From positions 2,728,001-2,792,000 of the forward strand of contig NZ_CP108143.1 of the NCBI RefSeq assembly GCF_036206005.1: a DNA stretch of 64,000 bases. The letters are read 5' to 3'. Each line of letters opens with the position of its first letter. Positions within the stretch are counted from its first letter, which is position 1. The stretch comes from Streptomyces sp. NBC_00178. GTDB taxonomy: Bacteria; Actinomycetota; Actinomycetes; Streptomycetales; Streptomycetaceae. Made by a program: the position numbers and the translations under genes. The notes under the pieces were generated by a model. It saw only the letters and a list, made by a program, of their open reading frames with translations, did not search any database and was not told the DNA's origin. This document shows positions 51,008 to 59,468 of this stretch, piece after piece.

Positions 51008-51685
51008 TCAGACGCGGCTCTTCCCGCCGCCGCTCTTCTCGTCCGTCAGGTAGGCGGAGACGACGACGTTGGCCGTGTACGCGTGGGCCTCGCGGTCGTA
51101 TGTCCCGCCGCAGGTGATCAGCCGGAGTTCGGCCCGCCCGTCCTCCCGCGGTCCGTACGCCTTCTGCGCGTCGAAGCGTTCCCGGGTGAAGACCTGGACG
51201 TCGTCGATGGTGAACTCGGCGACCTTGCCGTCGGACCGGCTCACCCGGACCTTCTCGCCGGGCCGGGCCGCGCTGAGTCCGTAGAAGACGGCGGGCTTCG
51301 TCTCGGTGTCCACGTGCCCGACGAAGATCGCGGCACCCTCGGTGCCGGGTTCGGTGCCGTCGGCGTACCAGCCGACGGCCTTCGGCGTCGCGTACGGCGG
51401 TGGCTCGATCGCGCCTTCGCCGTCCAGCCCGCGCCGCACGATGCCCGCGTCGATCCCGATGGAGGGGATCTCGACCCGTTGCGGCGCGGCCCCGTCGAGG
51501 GGGTCGTGGGCGGGGGGCAGCGGGACGCCCAGGGGGCGTCCGACCGCGGCGACGTCACCGGTCGTGGGGGCCGAGTTCCCGGCGGTGGCCGCGCGGCCCC
51601 ACAGCCACAGTCCCAGCAGGAGCACCGCCCACGCGACACCGGTGAGCAGGCGTCCCGTGCCGGCGGGGCGTTCCGTGGCGGTCAT
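51008..51685 (-). CDS. Class F sortase
   Basis: 225 aa, ATG 51685. One N-terminal membrane helix (LLTGVAWAVLLLGLWLWG) precedes the sortase domain. Catalytic His lies in IFVGHVDTE (about 122) and Cys in LITCGGTYD (about 195). The short TLxTC-like block without a C-terminal helix is the class F form of actinobacteria. The third catalytic residue, Arg, is not in the usual place: YTANVVVSAYL follows and the nearest Arg is in YDREAH. It follows a small secreted protein gene by one base, so the two are an operon, and the partner may be its substrate or helper. Confidence 0.85.
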   Translation of the reverse strand: MTATERPAGTGRLLTGVAWAVLLLGLWLWGRAATAGNSAPTTGDVAAVGRPLGVPLPPAHDPLDGAAPQRVEIPSIGIDAGIVRRGLDGEGAIEPPPYATPKAVGWYADGTEPGTEGAAIFVGHVDTETKPAVFYGLSAARPGEKVRVSRSDGKVAEFTIDDVQVFTRERFDAQKAYGPREDGRAELRLITCGGTYDREAHAYTANVVVSAYLTDEKSGGGKSRV

Positions 51686-51686
51686 G

Positions 51687-52247
51687 TCAGTGCTGGGCCG
51701 TGCGGCGGCGGCGCGTGCTGCGGAACGCGACGGCGACGGCGGCGACGGCGCCGAGTCCGAGGCCGATCACCGCGTGCCGGGTGCCCGGGCCCTCGGAGCC
51801 GGCCTTCTCGGCGAGTGCGGCGGTGCCTCCGCCGCCGGCCCGGACGGGGGCGACGGGCGAGGGGCGGCCGTGGTGCACGACGGTGACCGTGCCGGTGGCC
51901 TTGCCGTGGCCGTCCTTGCAGGTCACCCAGATCTCGTAGTCGTCGGGAGCCGCGTCGCGGCGGATCCGGGCCGTCGCGGAGAGGCCCTTCCCGCCGGCCG
52001 GGGCGAAGTGCGCCTCGGAGGCGAACGCCTCGGAGTTGCCCCGGGCCGACCTGCCCTTGCCGCAGACGTCGACCCAGAGCTCCACCTCCCCGCCCGGGGA
52101 GACGCGGGACGGGTCGACGGAGACCGTCCCGGAGCGCTTTTCGTCCCTGGAGTCGTCGGCTTTCGACTCCGCCAGGGCGGCGGACGCGGGAAGGGCTATC
52201 GTCGCGGCCGCGACGGCGGCACAGAACGTGAGGGGCAGTGAACGCAT
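51687..52247 (-). CDS. Secreted protein with C-terminal membrane anchor, partner of the sortase
   Basis: 186 aa, ATG 52247 with AGGAGGT 5 nt upstream, one of the strongest ribosome sites in the window. A signal peptide (LPASAALAES) precedes a beta-sandwich-like domain with two Cys (WVDVCGKG, IWVTCKDGHG) and a Gly/Pro/Ala linker. A terminal helix (AVIGLGLGAVAAVAVAF) and STRRRRTAQH follow. The helix-plus-basic tail is the topology of sortase substrates, but no LPxTG/LAxTG precedes it, so it may simply stay membrane-bound. It is co-transcribed with the class F sortase. Confidence 0.75.
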   Translation of the reverse strand: MRSLPLTFCAAVAAATIALPASAALAESKADDSRDEKRSGTVSVDPSRVSPGGEVELWVDVCGKGRSARGNSEAFASEAHFAPAGGKGLSATARIRRDAAPDDYEIWVTCKDGHGKATGTVTVVHHGRPSPVAPVRAGGGGTAALAEKAGSEGPGTRHAVIGLGLGAVAAVAVAFRSTRRRRTAQH

Positions 52248-52313
52248 CGTAAACCTCCTGCTGGAAGGTTCACGCGTGGGGCGGCGTCCCGCATCCGCAG
52301 TCGGCCGGTCGGG

Positions 52314-53108
52314 TTACGGCAGCGGGAGGTCCACCAGGTCGACGAGGTCGGCGATCGAGTCGACGACCGTGGAGGGCCGGAAGGGGTAACGGTCCATGTC
52401 CGTCTCGGTGGTGAGCCCGGTGAGGACGAGGAAGGTCTGCATCCCGGCCTCCAGTCCGGCGAGCACGTCGGTGTCCATCCGGTCGCCGATCATGGCCGAG
52501 GTCTCGGAGTGCGCGCCGATGGCGTTGAGGCCGGTGCGCATCATCAGCGGGTTGGGCTTGCCCGCGAAGTACGGCGCCTTGCCCGTGGCCTTGGTGATCA
52601 GGGCGGCGACCGAGCCGGTGGCGGGGAGCGGGCCCTCGGCGGACGGGCCGGTCTCGTCCGGGTTGGTGCAGATGAAGCGGGCGCCGCCGTTGATCAGCCG
52701 GATCGCCTTGGTGAGCGCCTCGAAGCTGTAGGTGCGGGTCTCGCCGAGGACGACGTAGTCGGGTTCGTGGTCGGTGAGGACGTAGCCGATGTCGTGGAGC
52801 GCGGTGGTGAGACCGGCCTCGCCGATGACGTACGCCGTGCCGCGCGGCCGCTGGTCGTCCAGAAACTGGGCGGTCGCCAGGGCGGAGGTCCAGATGTTCT
52901 CCACGGGCACGTCGAGGCCCATGCGCTTGAGCCGGGCGTGCAGGTCGCGCGCGGTGTAGATGGAGTTGTTCGTGAGGACGAGGAAGGGCAGACCGGAATC
53001 CCGCAGCCGCTTGATGAAGGCGTCGGCCCCGGGGATCGGCGTGCCCTCGTGGATGAGGACACCGTCCATGTCGGTCAGCCAGGATTCGATCGGCTTGCGC
53101 TCTGCCAT
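52314..53108 (-). CDS. HAD-IIA (NagD-like) sugar phosphatase
   Basis: 264 aa, ATG 53108 with CAGGAG 8 nt upstream. The HAD motifs are complete: DMDGVLIHEG (nucleophile Asp13 and acid Asp15), LTNNS (motif II), Lys in GKPNPLM (motif III) and GDRMDTDV (motif IV). The cap (about 60-190) is that of NagD/AraL-like phosphatases, acting on small sugar phosphates or nucleotides in the cytoplasm. It stands alone, 66 bp upstream of the small secreted protein gene on the same strand. The substrate is not known. Confidence 0.88.
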   Translation of the reverse strand: MAERKPIESWLTDMDGVLIHEGTPIPGADAFIKRLRDSGLPFLVLTNNSIYTARDLHARLKRMGLDVPVENIWTSALATAQFLDDQRPRGTAYVIGEAGLTTALHDIGYVLTDHEPDYVVLGETRTYSFEALTKAIRLINGGARFICTNPDETGPSAEGPLPATGSVAALITKATGKAPYFAGKPNPLMMRTGLNAIGAHSETSAMIGDRMDTDVLAGLEAGMQTFLVLTGLTTETDMDRYPFRPSTVVDSIADLVDLVDLPLP

Positions 53109-53249
53109 GTGACGGGCTCCTGCCGTAGGCGCTGTGCGCTCGGGTGCTGGACGCCGGCGGCACCGCGCTGTGCAGCGCCGACGCCCCGATTTTAGGCTGC
53201 CCGCTCCGCCGGAAGGAACCGTTTGATCAGGGGGGACCTCCGGTACGGA

Positions 53250-54119
53250 TCAGCGGCGGACCGTCCGCAGCCGTCGTGCGAGGACCATGGCGGCGCCTCC
53301 CGCGAGGACGAGCGCCCCGGCGGCGAGTCCGGCCGGGAGCGCTCGCGTCCGGCCGGTGCGGGCGAGTTCGGGCTGCCCGTCGCCCGTCCCGTCGCGCAGG
53401 CCCTGGGTGTCGGCGGGCGCCTCGGTGCCGCTGTCGACGACGGCGAAGGTGTAGGCCGCCGACTCCCCCACCCACTCGCCGTCGCCCGCCTCGCCCTCGG
53501 CTCCCGGGTCGTCCTGGGCGGTACGGCGCTGGACGATGGCCGCGTGGGCCGTGACCTTGCCCGGCGAAGTGTCCGAGGTGAAGGCCATGCGCACCTCGAC
53601 GGTGACCGTCTTCCTGGCCGGGACGGTGAAGCCGGGGAAGTCGTCGCCCTGCTCCCCTCCGCCGAAGACGCCGATCTGTTCGTCGCGTTCGGTGGACTCC
53701 CAGCTCACCCGGTGTTCCTCGTCGGGGTGGGCGCGCTCGGTGAACTCCAGCTGGATCTGTTCGGCTGTCAGCTTGCGGTCCTCGTCGGTGAGCACCAGGA
53801 CCGGGTGGATGGAGTGGCAGGCCTCTGCCGTGGTGTTGGTCAGGTCGAGGTACCAGGTGCCGTAGCCGCCACCGGATGCGTAGGTGTCGGGACCGCCGTG
53901 GATGCGGGTCTCGATGGGGAAGTCCTGTGCGGCCGGGTCGCCGCACCCGGGCAGCTCCGGCCCCGCGGCCACGGCGCCGGTCGCGGCCGGGGCCGTGACC
54001 GGGATGGCGATGGCGGCCGGTACGCCGAGGAGGCCGGCCGGGACGACGAGGCCCGCGGCCAGTCCGAGCCGGGTGAGGGCGCGGCCGTCGCGCAGTCGTG
54101 CGGGTGGTCTGGTGGGCAT
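53250..54119 (-). CDS. Cell-wall-anchored protein with LARTG sorting signal
   Basis: 289 aa. A signal peptide (LGLAAGLVVPAGLLGVPAAIA) is followed by an extracellular beta-rich domain (about 55-230, with Cys in LPGCGD and EACHSIH). The C-terminus has LARTG, then a hydrophobic helix (LPAGLAAGALVLAGGAAMVLA) and a basic tail RRLRTVRR. LAxTG is the motif used by Streptomyces class E sortases, so the protein should be linked to peptidoglycan by a class E enzyme encoded elsewhere rather than by the nearby class F one. The extracellular domain is unrecognised. The start ATG 54119 is supported by AGGGTGA upstream. Confidence 0.82.
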   Translation of the reverse strand: MPTRPPARLRDGRALTRLGLAAGLVVPAGLLGVPAAIAIPVTAPAATGAVAAGPELPGCGDPAAQDFPIETRIHGGPDTYASGGGYGTWYLDLTNTTAEACHSIHPVLVLTDEDRKLTAEQIQLEFTERAHPDEEHRVSWESTERDEQIGVFGGGEQGDDFPGFTVPARKTVTVEVRMAFTSDTSPGKVTAHAAIVQRRTAQDDPGAEGEAGDGEWVGESAAYTFAVVDSGTEAPADTQGLRDGTGDGQPELARTGRTRALPAGLAAGALVLAGGAAMVLARRLRTVRR

Positions 54120-54340
54120 AGGGGGTCACCCTTTGCTGCTCGCGAACGGTCGGGGGCGGGGGCCCCGGCCGTGGCGGCGGCGCTGCCGTGCGCGGCCGGA
54201 CGCCGGGACCGTCGCCCGCGTGTCGGTGCCCGACGCTGCCACGGGACTGCGGGAAGAACCACCCGCGGGCGGCGTGCACCGCCCGTTCGGGCGTCGGAAT
54301 CCGCCCGACCGGCCGTGTGAAGGCCCGCCTCCACTCCGGG

Positions 54341-55471
54341 TCAGGCGGGTGCGCCGCCGTCCTCCCCGGCCCGGCCGAAGAGGGGGGCGAGGACCAGGTG
54401 CGCCGCCCCCTCGGCGACCGGGCGGTCGCCGCCGCCGGCCACGGTGACGGGTACGGAGGTGCCCGTGCCCTCGCGCCGGGCGCGCTCCTCGATGACCGCG
54501 CGGACCCCGTTCACATAGGCGTCCTCGTCCTCGGCGACCGTACGTCCGCCGAGGACGACCCGGTCGATGTCCAGGAGGCCGACGAGGTTGGCGGCTCCCG
54601 CGCCCAGGACCCGGGCCGCTTCGACGACGTCCCCGCGGGCCGCGGCGGCGAGGCAGAGCGCTTCGATGCAGCCGCGCCCTCCGCAGTCGCACGGCGGGCC
54701 GTCCAGCTGCAGGGTCTGGTGGCCGAACTCGCCCGCGCCGGTGCGCGCTCCGCGGTGCACGCTCCCGCCGAGGACGAGCCCGGCGCCGAGCCCGGTGCCC
54801 AGGTGGAGGTAGGCGAAGTCGGCGTCGGCGGGTTCGCGCAGGGCGAGGCCGAGCGCGGCGGCGTTGGTGTCCTTGTCGACGACGACGGGCAGGCCCGTCG
54901 CCTCGGCGAGTGCGTCGCGAAGCGGGTATCCGTCCCACCGGGGGAAGCCGGTGACCCGGTGCAGCACACCCTCGCGGTGGTCCAGCGGGCCGGGGAGCGC
55001 CGCGCCCACGCCGAAGACGCGGCGGTCCTCGGTCCGGGGGACGTCCGCACGTACCGTCTGCACCGCGTGGGCCGCCGTCGCCAGGACCTCGGCGGCCGGG
55101 GCTCCCAGGTCGAGCGGGAAGGTGCGGGTCGCGACCGGCGTGCCGGCGAGATCGGCCAGGACGGCGGTGAGTTCGTCGCGGTCCAGGTGGAGTCCGACCG
55201 CGTATCCGGCGTCCGGGACGAGCCGCAGCACGGTGCGGGGCTTGCCGCCGGTGGAGGCGAGGCGGCCGGCTTCCGCGGCGAGGCCCTCGGTCCGCAGCCT
55301 GGCGGTGATCTTGCTGACGGCCTGCGGGGTGAGTCCGGTGCGCTCGGCGAGTTCCAGCCTGCTGATGCCCTGCTCACCGGCCGTGCGCAGCAGGTCGAGC
55401 ACGAGCGAGGCGTTGTGGTGGCGCAGGGCCGGAAGATTCGCCCCGCCGCTCCTGCTGCTGCTCCTGTTCAC
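54341..55471 (-). CDS. ROK-family transcriptional regulator
   Basis: 376 aa from GTG 55471. The N-terminal winged helix has SRLELAERTGLTPQAVSKITARL. The ROK sugar-kinase-like domain has DKDTNAAALG, HLGTGLGAGLVLGG, GEFGHQ and the zinc motif CDCGGRGCIE (about 255-264). The Asp needed for kinase-type catalysis is in a DKDTN context. Regulators of this class respond to sugars or amino sugars. It is divergent from the Gfo/Idh/MocA operon with a short gap holding an inverted repeat, so it most likely controls that operon and itself. Confidence 0.88.
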   Translation of the reverse strand: MNRSSSRSGGANLPALRHHNASLVLDLLRTAGEQGISRLELAERTGLTPQAVSKITARLRTEGLAAEAGRLASTGGKPRTVLRLVPDAGYAVGLHLDRDELTAVLADLAGTPVATRTFPLDLGAPAAEVLATAAHAVQTVRADVPRTEDRRVFGVGAALPGPLDHREGVLHRVTGFPRWDGYPLRDALAEATGLPVVVDKDTNAAALGLALREPADADFAYLHLGTGLGAGLVLGGSVHRGARTGAGEFGHQTLQLDGPPCDCGGRGCIEALCLAAAARGDVVEAARVLGAGAANLVGLLDIDRVVLGGRTVAEDEDAYVNGVRAVIEERARREGTGTSVPVTVAGGGDRPVAEGAAHLVLAPLFGRAGEDGGAPA

Positions 55472-55501
55472 CGCACCATTGTGCCTATCGCTTGCACTTT
55501 G

Positions 55502-55514
55502 GCAACAGCGTTGC
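55502..55514. promoter_or_regulatory. Candidate ROK operator
   Basis: A perfect inverted repeat GCAAC-AGC-GTTGC in the 56-bp divergent gap between the ROK regulator and the Gfo/Idh/MocA gene. A TTGCAC word lies a few bases before it. Confidence 0.55.
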
Positions 55515-55527
55515 TTAAGTGGTTCGC

Positions 55528-56634
55528 ATGACTGCCCACGCTCCTCTCCAAGTCGGGCTCGTCGGCTACGGCCTGGCGGGTTCCGTCTTCCACGCCCCGC
55601 TGGTCTCCGCGACCGAGGGCCTCGTCCTCGACACGGTCGTCACCTCCAGCGAGGAACGCCGGGCCCAGGCCCGCGCCGAGTTCCCCGACGTGCGCTTCGC
55701 GGCCTCGCCCGACGAGCTGTGGCCGCGCGCGGACGAGCTGGACCTGATCGTGATCGCGTCGCCGAACAAGACCCACGTGCCGCTCGCGCGGGCGGCGCTG
55801 GAGGCGGGCCTGGCCGTGGTCGTGGACAAGCCGATCGCCGGCACCGCCGCCGAGGCCCGCGAGCTGGCCGCGCTCGCCGAGGAGCGGGGGCTCCTGCTCT
55901 CGGTCTTCCAGAACCGCCGCTGGGACAACGACTTCCTTACGCTGGCGGCACTGATCGAGGAGGGCGAGCTCGGCGAGGTCCAGCGCTTCGAGTCCCGTTT
56001 CGAGCGGTGGCGTCCGCAGCTGAAGGGCGGCTGGCGCGAATCGGGCGATCCCGAGGAGATCGGCGGACTGCTCTACGACCTGGGCAGCCACATCGCCGAC
56101 CAGGCCCTGACCCTGTTCGGCCCCGCGGTCCAGGTGTACGCGGAGTCCGACGTGCGCCGCCCGGGCGCCGCCGCCGACGACGACACGTTCATCGCGATCA
56201 CCCACGCGAACGGCGTCCGCTCGCACCTGTACGCGAGCGCCACCACCGCCCAGCTCGGCCCGCGCTTCCGGGTGCTCGGCTCGAAGGCGGGTTACGTGAA
56301 GTACGGCCTGGACCCGCAGGAGGCGGCCCTGCGCGAGGGGCAGCGCCCGCGCGCCGGGGCGCCGTGGGGCGAGGAGCCGGCGGAGCTGTGGGGCCGGGTC
56401 GGGTCGGGCGAGTCCCCGCTGACCGGCGGCGGCGATCCCGTCCGCACCCTGCCGGGCGACTACCCCGCCTACTACGCCGCGGTCGCCGCCGCCCTGCGCG
56501 GCGAGGGCGAGAACCCCGTGACGGCGCTCCAGGCCGCGGCCACGCTGGAGGTCCTGGAGGCCGCGCGGCGCTCCACGCGCGAGGGCACGTCCGTCACACT
56601 CACCCCCCACCACGACGAGGAGCGGCACGCGTGA
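55528..56634 (+). CDS. Gfo/Idh/MocA-family oxidoreductase
   Basis: 368 aa. NAD(P)-binding motif VGLVGYGLAGSVFHAP, and EAGLAVVVDKPIAGT carries the family's EKP-like Lys. The C-terminal domain has GGLLYDLGSHIADQAL with the conserved His. It acts on a sugar, inositol or similar polyol in the cytoplasm. The ATG at 55528 is used; a GTG three codons earlier is possible. It is divergent from the ROK regulator, and its stop overlaps the next GTG. Confidence 0.88.
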   Translation: MTAHAPLQVGLVGYGLAGSVFHAPLVSATEGLVLDTVVTSSEERRAQARAEFPDVRFAASPDELWPRADELDLIVIASPNKTHVPLARAALEAGLAVVVDKPIAGTAAEARELAALAEERGLLLSVFQNRRWDNDFLTLAALIEEGELGEVQRFESRFERWRPQLKGGWRESGDPEEIGGLLYDLGSHIADQALTLFGPAVQVYAESDVRRPGAAADDDTFIAITHANGVRSHLYASATTAQLGPRFRVLGSKAGYVKYGLDPQEAALREGQRPRAGAPWGEEPAELWGRVGSGESPLTGGGDPVRTLPGDYPAYYAAVAAALRGEGENPVTALQAAATLEVLEAARRSTREGTSVTLTPHHDEERHA

Positions 56635-57110
56635 ACACCGGTGCTCCGACCATTTCCGAGCTGATCGCGCAGGAGCGCCGCCTGACGCTTCCGAGCTTCG
56701 GCTACGACGACGCGTACGCGCTGGGCGGCCTGCTGGTCACCCTGGCCCGCGAGCGGCACGCCCCCGTGGCCATCGACATCCGGCGCGGCGGCCAGCAGCT
56801 GTTCCACGCGGCGCTGCCCGGTTCGAGCGCGGACAACGACGCCTGGATCGACCGCAAGCGCAGGGTGGTGGAGCGGTACGGCGAGAGCTCCTACCTCGTC
56901 GGCACGCGCTTCCGCGCCAAGGGCACCACCTTCGAGGACTCCTCCCGGCTCGACCCGGACGTCTTCGCCGCGCACGGCGGTTCGTTCCCGATCGCGGTGG
57001 AGGGCGCGGGCGTGATCGGCGCGGTCACGGTCTCGGGCCTCCCGCAGGCCGAGGACCACGCGCTGGTGGTGGAGGCGCTGGAGCGCTTCACGGCACGGCC
57101 CCGGGACTGA
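56631..57110 (+). CDS. Heme-degrading-domain (DUF336/UPF0303-like) protein
   Basis: 159 aa, GTG 56631 overlapping the previous TGA. FGYDDAYALGGLLVTLARERHAPVAIDIRRGGQQLFHAALPGSS and WIDRKRRVVERYGESSY match the UPF0303 / heme-degrading-like family, which has an HbpS-like fold. Its biochemical role is unclear. Being translationally coupled with a sugar oxidoreductase, it may act in the same small-molecule pathway. Confidence 0.8.
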   Translation: MNTGAPTISELIAQERRLTLPSFGYDDAYALGGLLVTLARERHAPVAIDIRRGGQQLFHAALPGSSADNDAWIDRKRRVVERYGESSYLVGTRFRAKGTTFEDSSRLDPDVFAAHGGSFPIAVEGAGVIGAVTVSGLPQAEDHALVVEALERFTARPRD

Positions 57111-57128
57111 GGGGTCCCCGTACACGAG

Positions 57129-57156
57129 ACGGCCGCCGGGATCTCCCGGCGGCCGT
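57129..57156 (+). terminator. Hairpin after the Gfo operon
   Basis: ACGGCCGCCGGG / CCCGGCGGCCGT (57129-57140, 57145-57156) with an ATCT loop, about 20 nt after the stop codon. Confidence 0.8.
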
Positions 57157-57250
57157 TCGCGGTCCGGCCCGTCGTACAGGTCCGGTGGGTATCAAGGCCC
57201 CTCGTACGGCGGCCGTTCGCGGTCCGGCCCGTCGTGCGGGTCCGGTGGGG
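57147..57250. repeat. 44-bp direct repeat with 60-bp period in a convergent gap
   Basis: The stretch 57147-57190 recurs at 57207-57250 with three or so changes (both contain GGCCGTTCGCGGTCCGGCCC). The first copy begins in the terminator's right arm, so the duplication also copied half of the hairpin. It lies between two convergent genes. Confidence 0.85.
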
Positions 57251-57252
57251 TC

Positions 57253-58113
57253 TCAGGCGTCCTTGAGTTCCTGGCGCTGGCGCCCCAGACCCTCGACCTC
57301 CAGCTCCACCACGTCCCCGGCCCGGAGGTAGGGCTTGGGCTCGGGCCGGCCCATGGCCACTCCGGCCGGGGTTCCGGTGTTGATGACGTCACCGGGGTAG
57401 AGCGTCATGAAGTGGCTGAGGTAGCGGACGACCTCGCCGACCGGGAAGATCTGCTCGGCCGTCGTGCCGTCCTGCTCGAGTTCCCCGTTGACCCACAGTT
57501 TCAGGGGCAGCGCCTGCGGGTCGGCCACCTCGTCCGCCGTGACGAGCCAGGGGCCCAGCGGGTTGAACGTCTCGCAGTTCTTGCCCTTGTCCCAGGTGCC
57601 GCCGCGCTCGATCTGGAACTCCCGCTCGGAGACGTCGTGCGACGTCGCGTATCCGGCGATGTGCCCGAGCGCCTCATCGGCGGACTCCAGGTAGCGGGCG
57701 GTGCGGCCGATCACGATCGCGAGCTCGACCTCCCAGTCGGTCTTCCGGCTGCCGCGCGGCACGAGCACGGTGTCGTCGGGGCCCACCACCGTGTCCGGTG
57801 CCTTGAAGAACAGGATCGGCTCGTCCGGGATGGCCGCGCCGGTCTCGGCCGCGTGGTCGTGGTAGTTCAGCCCGATGCACACGATCTTGCCGATGCGGCC
57901 GAGCGGCGGACCGATCCGCAGCCCCTCGGCGTCCAGCGCCGGCAGCGTCTCGGGCGTGCGGGCCGCCTCCCGCACCCGGGCCAGGGCCTGCGCGTCGGCG
58001 AGCAGCCCGCCGTCGATGTCGGTGACGAGGGCCGAGAGGTCGCGCAGGGTCCCGTCACGGTCAAGCAGCGCGGGGCGCTCGGCGCCCGCCGTACCCACTC
58101 GAAGCAGCTTCAA
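57253..58113 (-). CDS. Fumarylacetoacetate hydrolase family protein
   Basis: 286 aa from TTG 58113, with GGGGAG 8 nt upstream. The conserved core is KIVCIGLNYHDHAAE, then DWEVELAIVIG (metal-binding Glu pair), YATSHDVSEREFQ, GKNCETFNPLGPWLVTADE and GDVINTGTPAGVAMG. Members hydrolyse, hydrate or decarboxylate 2,4-dioxo acids and related compounds with Mg or Mn in the cytoplasm. The substrate is not evident. It stands alone and is convergent with the Gfo operon. Confidence 0.88.
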   Translation of the reverse strand: MKLLRVGTAGAERPALLDRDGTLRDLSALVTDIDGGLLADAQALARVREAARTPETLPALDAEGLRIGPPLGRIGKIVCIGLNYHDHAAETGAAIPDEPILFFKAPDTVVGPDDTVLVPRGSRKTDWEVELAIVIGRTARYLESADEALGHIAGYATSHDVSEREFQIERGGTWDKGKNCETFNPLGPWLVTADEVADPQALPLKLWVNGELEQDGTTAEQIFPVGEVVRYLSHFMTLYPGDVINTGTPAGVAMGRPEPKPYLRAGDVVELEVEGLGRQRQELKDA

Positions 58114-58236
58114 CGGTCCATCTCCCCTTGGTCGAGGTCGAGCCCGCCGATGGGTTGCGGCCAGCGAGGGCTTGGCTGATCCTCCAAGACATCGGATCAC
58201 CCCGCAAGACCCCGTTCACACACTGGACCCGCTCTG

Positions 58237-59007
58237 TCAGACGGCGGGGGCGAGCGCGGCCTCCTTCACGGGGACGTCGCGGTAGAGGTAGGCCCTCTCG
58301 AGGGCGGTCCAGGTGGTGCTGGTGACGATGTACAGCGCGGCGGCGAGCGGCACGAAGGCCACCGAGAAGAGCGTCAGGAACGACATCAGCGGCATCACCT
58401 TCGTCATCGCGCCCATGCCGGGGACGGGCTGTCCGTCCGGGCCGGTGGCCGGGGTGACCGGGCTGGCCGCCATCTGCCGCTTGGTCCGGCCGTAGTTGAA
58501 GGTGGCGACGGCCGCGACGATCGCGAAGAGCGCGAGGTAGACCAGTCCCTGTCCGCCGAAGGGTCCGCCGTGCGCGAGGGCGTCGTGCCAGCGCTCCCCG
58601 AGGGGGGCGCCGAGGAGTTCGTGGCCGAGCAGCGAGTTGGGATCGCCGCCGATCCTCTGGCTGGAGAAGACGTGGTAGAGCAGGAAGAACGCGGGCATCT
58701 GGAGCAGGCTCGGCAGGCAGCCGGAGAGCGGGGAGACCTTCTCCTTCGCGTGGAGCTCCATGAGCGCCTTCTGCATCTTGTCGGGGCTCTTGGCGTGCTT
58801 CTTGCGCAGTTCGGCGATCTGCGGCTGGAGCTTCGTGCGGGCCTTCTGGCCGCGCGCCGCCGCCCGCGACAGGGGGTGGACGGCGAGCCGTACCAGTGCG
58901 GTGAACAGGATGATCGCCGCGGCCGTCGACGCGTGGTGGAAGAGCGGCTGGAGCAGGTCGGCGAATCCGCCGACCAGGCTCGCGAAAGCGGACATGAATG
59001 CGGACAT
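58237..59007 (-). CDS. YidC/Oxa1-family membrane insertase (paralogue-sized)
   Basis: 256 aa, ATG 59007 with GGAGGG 7 nt upstream; a second ATG four codons on is possible. The membrane-helix layout and loop are those of YidC: ALVRLAVHPLSRAAARGQKARTKLQPQIAELRKKHAKSPDKMQKALMELH, then SGCLPSLLQMPAFFLLYHVF. The positively charged groove Arg is in the first helix (LVRLAVHPL). It lacks the long basic C-terminal tail of the main actinobacterial YidC and is not near rnpA-rpmH, so it is a second, accessory insertase. A small membrane protein gene lies 85 bp upstream. Confidence 0.85.
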   Translation of the reverse strand: MSAFMSAFASLVGGFADLLQPLFHHASTAAAIILFTALVRLAVHPLSRAAARGQKARTKLQPQIAELRKKHAKSPDKMQKALMELHAKEKVSPLSGCLPSLLQMPAFFLLYHVFSSQRIGGDPNSLLGHELLGAPLGERWHDALAHGGPFGGQGLVYLALFAIVAAVATFNYGRTKRQMAASPVTPATGPDGQPVPGMGAMTKVMPLMSFLTLFSVAFVPLAAALYIVTSTTWTALERAYLYRDVPVKEAALAPAV

Positions 59008-59092
59008 GGGTGAGCCCTCCGGGGGGTCTCGTCGTGCCGGGATGACTGGAACTCGGCAGGACGGAACCGCGCAGAAGGGGGTGAAGGGTGCT

Positions 59093-59425
59093 CTACGCGG
59101 CCGTCGGGAGGGCGGCCCCGGGCGCTCGGGGCCTGCGACGCCCTCGGGCGTCGGGATCCCGTTGCGGCAGGAACGCGGTGCGCTTCTCACGGTCGCGCAT
59201 GGCCGTACGCACCCTCGTGCGGGGCACGGGGCAGGCGCAGCGGGCGCTGATGACGGAGCAGACGAGGAGCGCCGAGCCGGCGGCCGCGGTGGCGGCGAGC
59301 GCGACGGCGGCGGAGAGGCTGCCACCGTCGGCGAGCACGACCTCGGCGACGAACAGGACCAGGAAGGCGGCGGGGCGGAGCAGGCGGGCGATCCCGCGGC
59401 GCACACGGTTCGTGTCGTCGCTCAT
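59093..59425 (-). CDS. Small membrane protein (DUF6412-like)
   Basis: 110 aa, ATG 59425 after AAGGGAGGG. Two hydrophobic segments (AAFLVLFVAEVVLADG and VALAATAAAGSALLVCSVI) are followed by a CACP motif and a basic, Arg/Pro-rich cytoplasmic tail. Streptomyces proteins of this size next to the accessory YidC are often called DUF6412; I recall that name with moderate confidence. It could be a client or partner of the insertase, since the pairing places them in one transcript. Confidence 0.7.
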   Translation of the reverse strand: MSDDTNRVRRGIARLLRPAAFLVLFVAEVVLADGGSLSAAVALAATAAAGSALLVCSVISARCACPVPRTRVRTAMRDREKRTAFLPQRDPDARGRRRPRAPGAALPTAA

Positions 59426-59468
59426 CGTCCCTCCCTTCCCCTTCGCGGCCGTCGGTGTCCTCCAGCCG

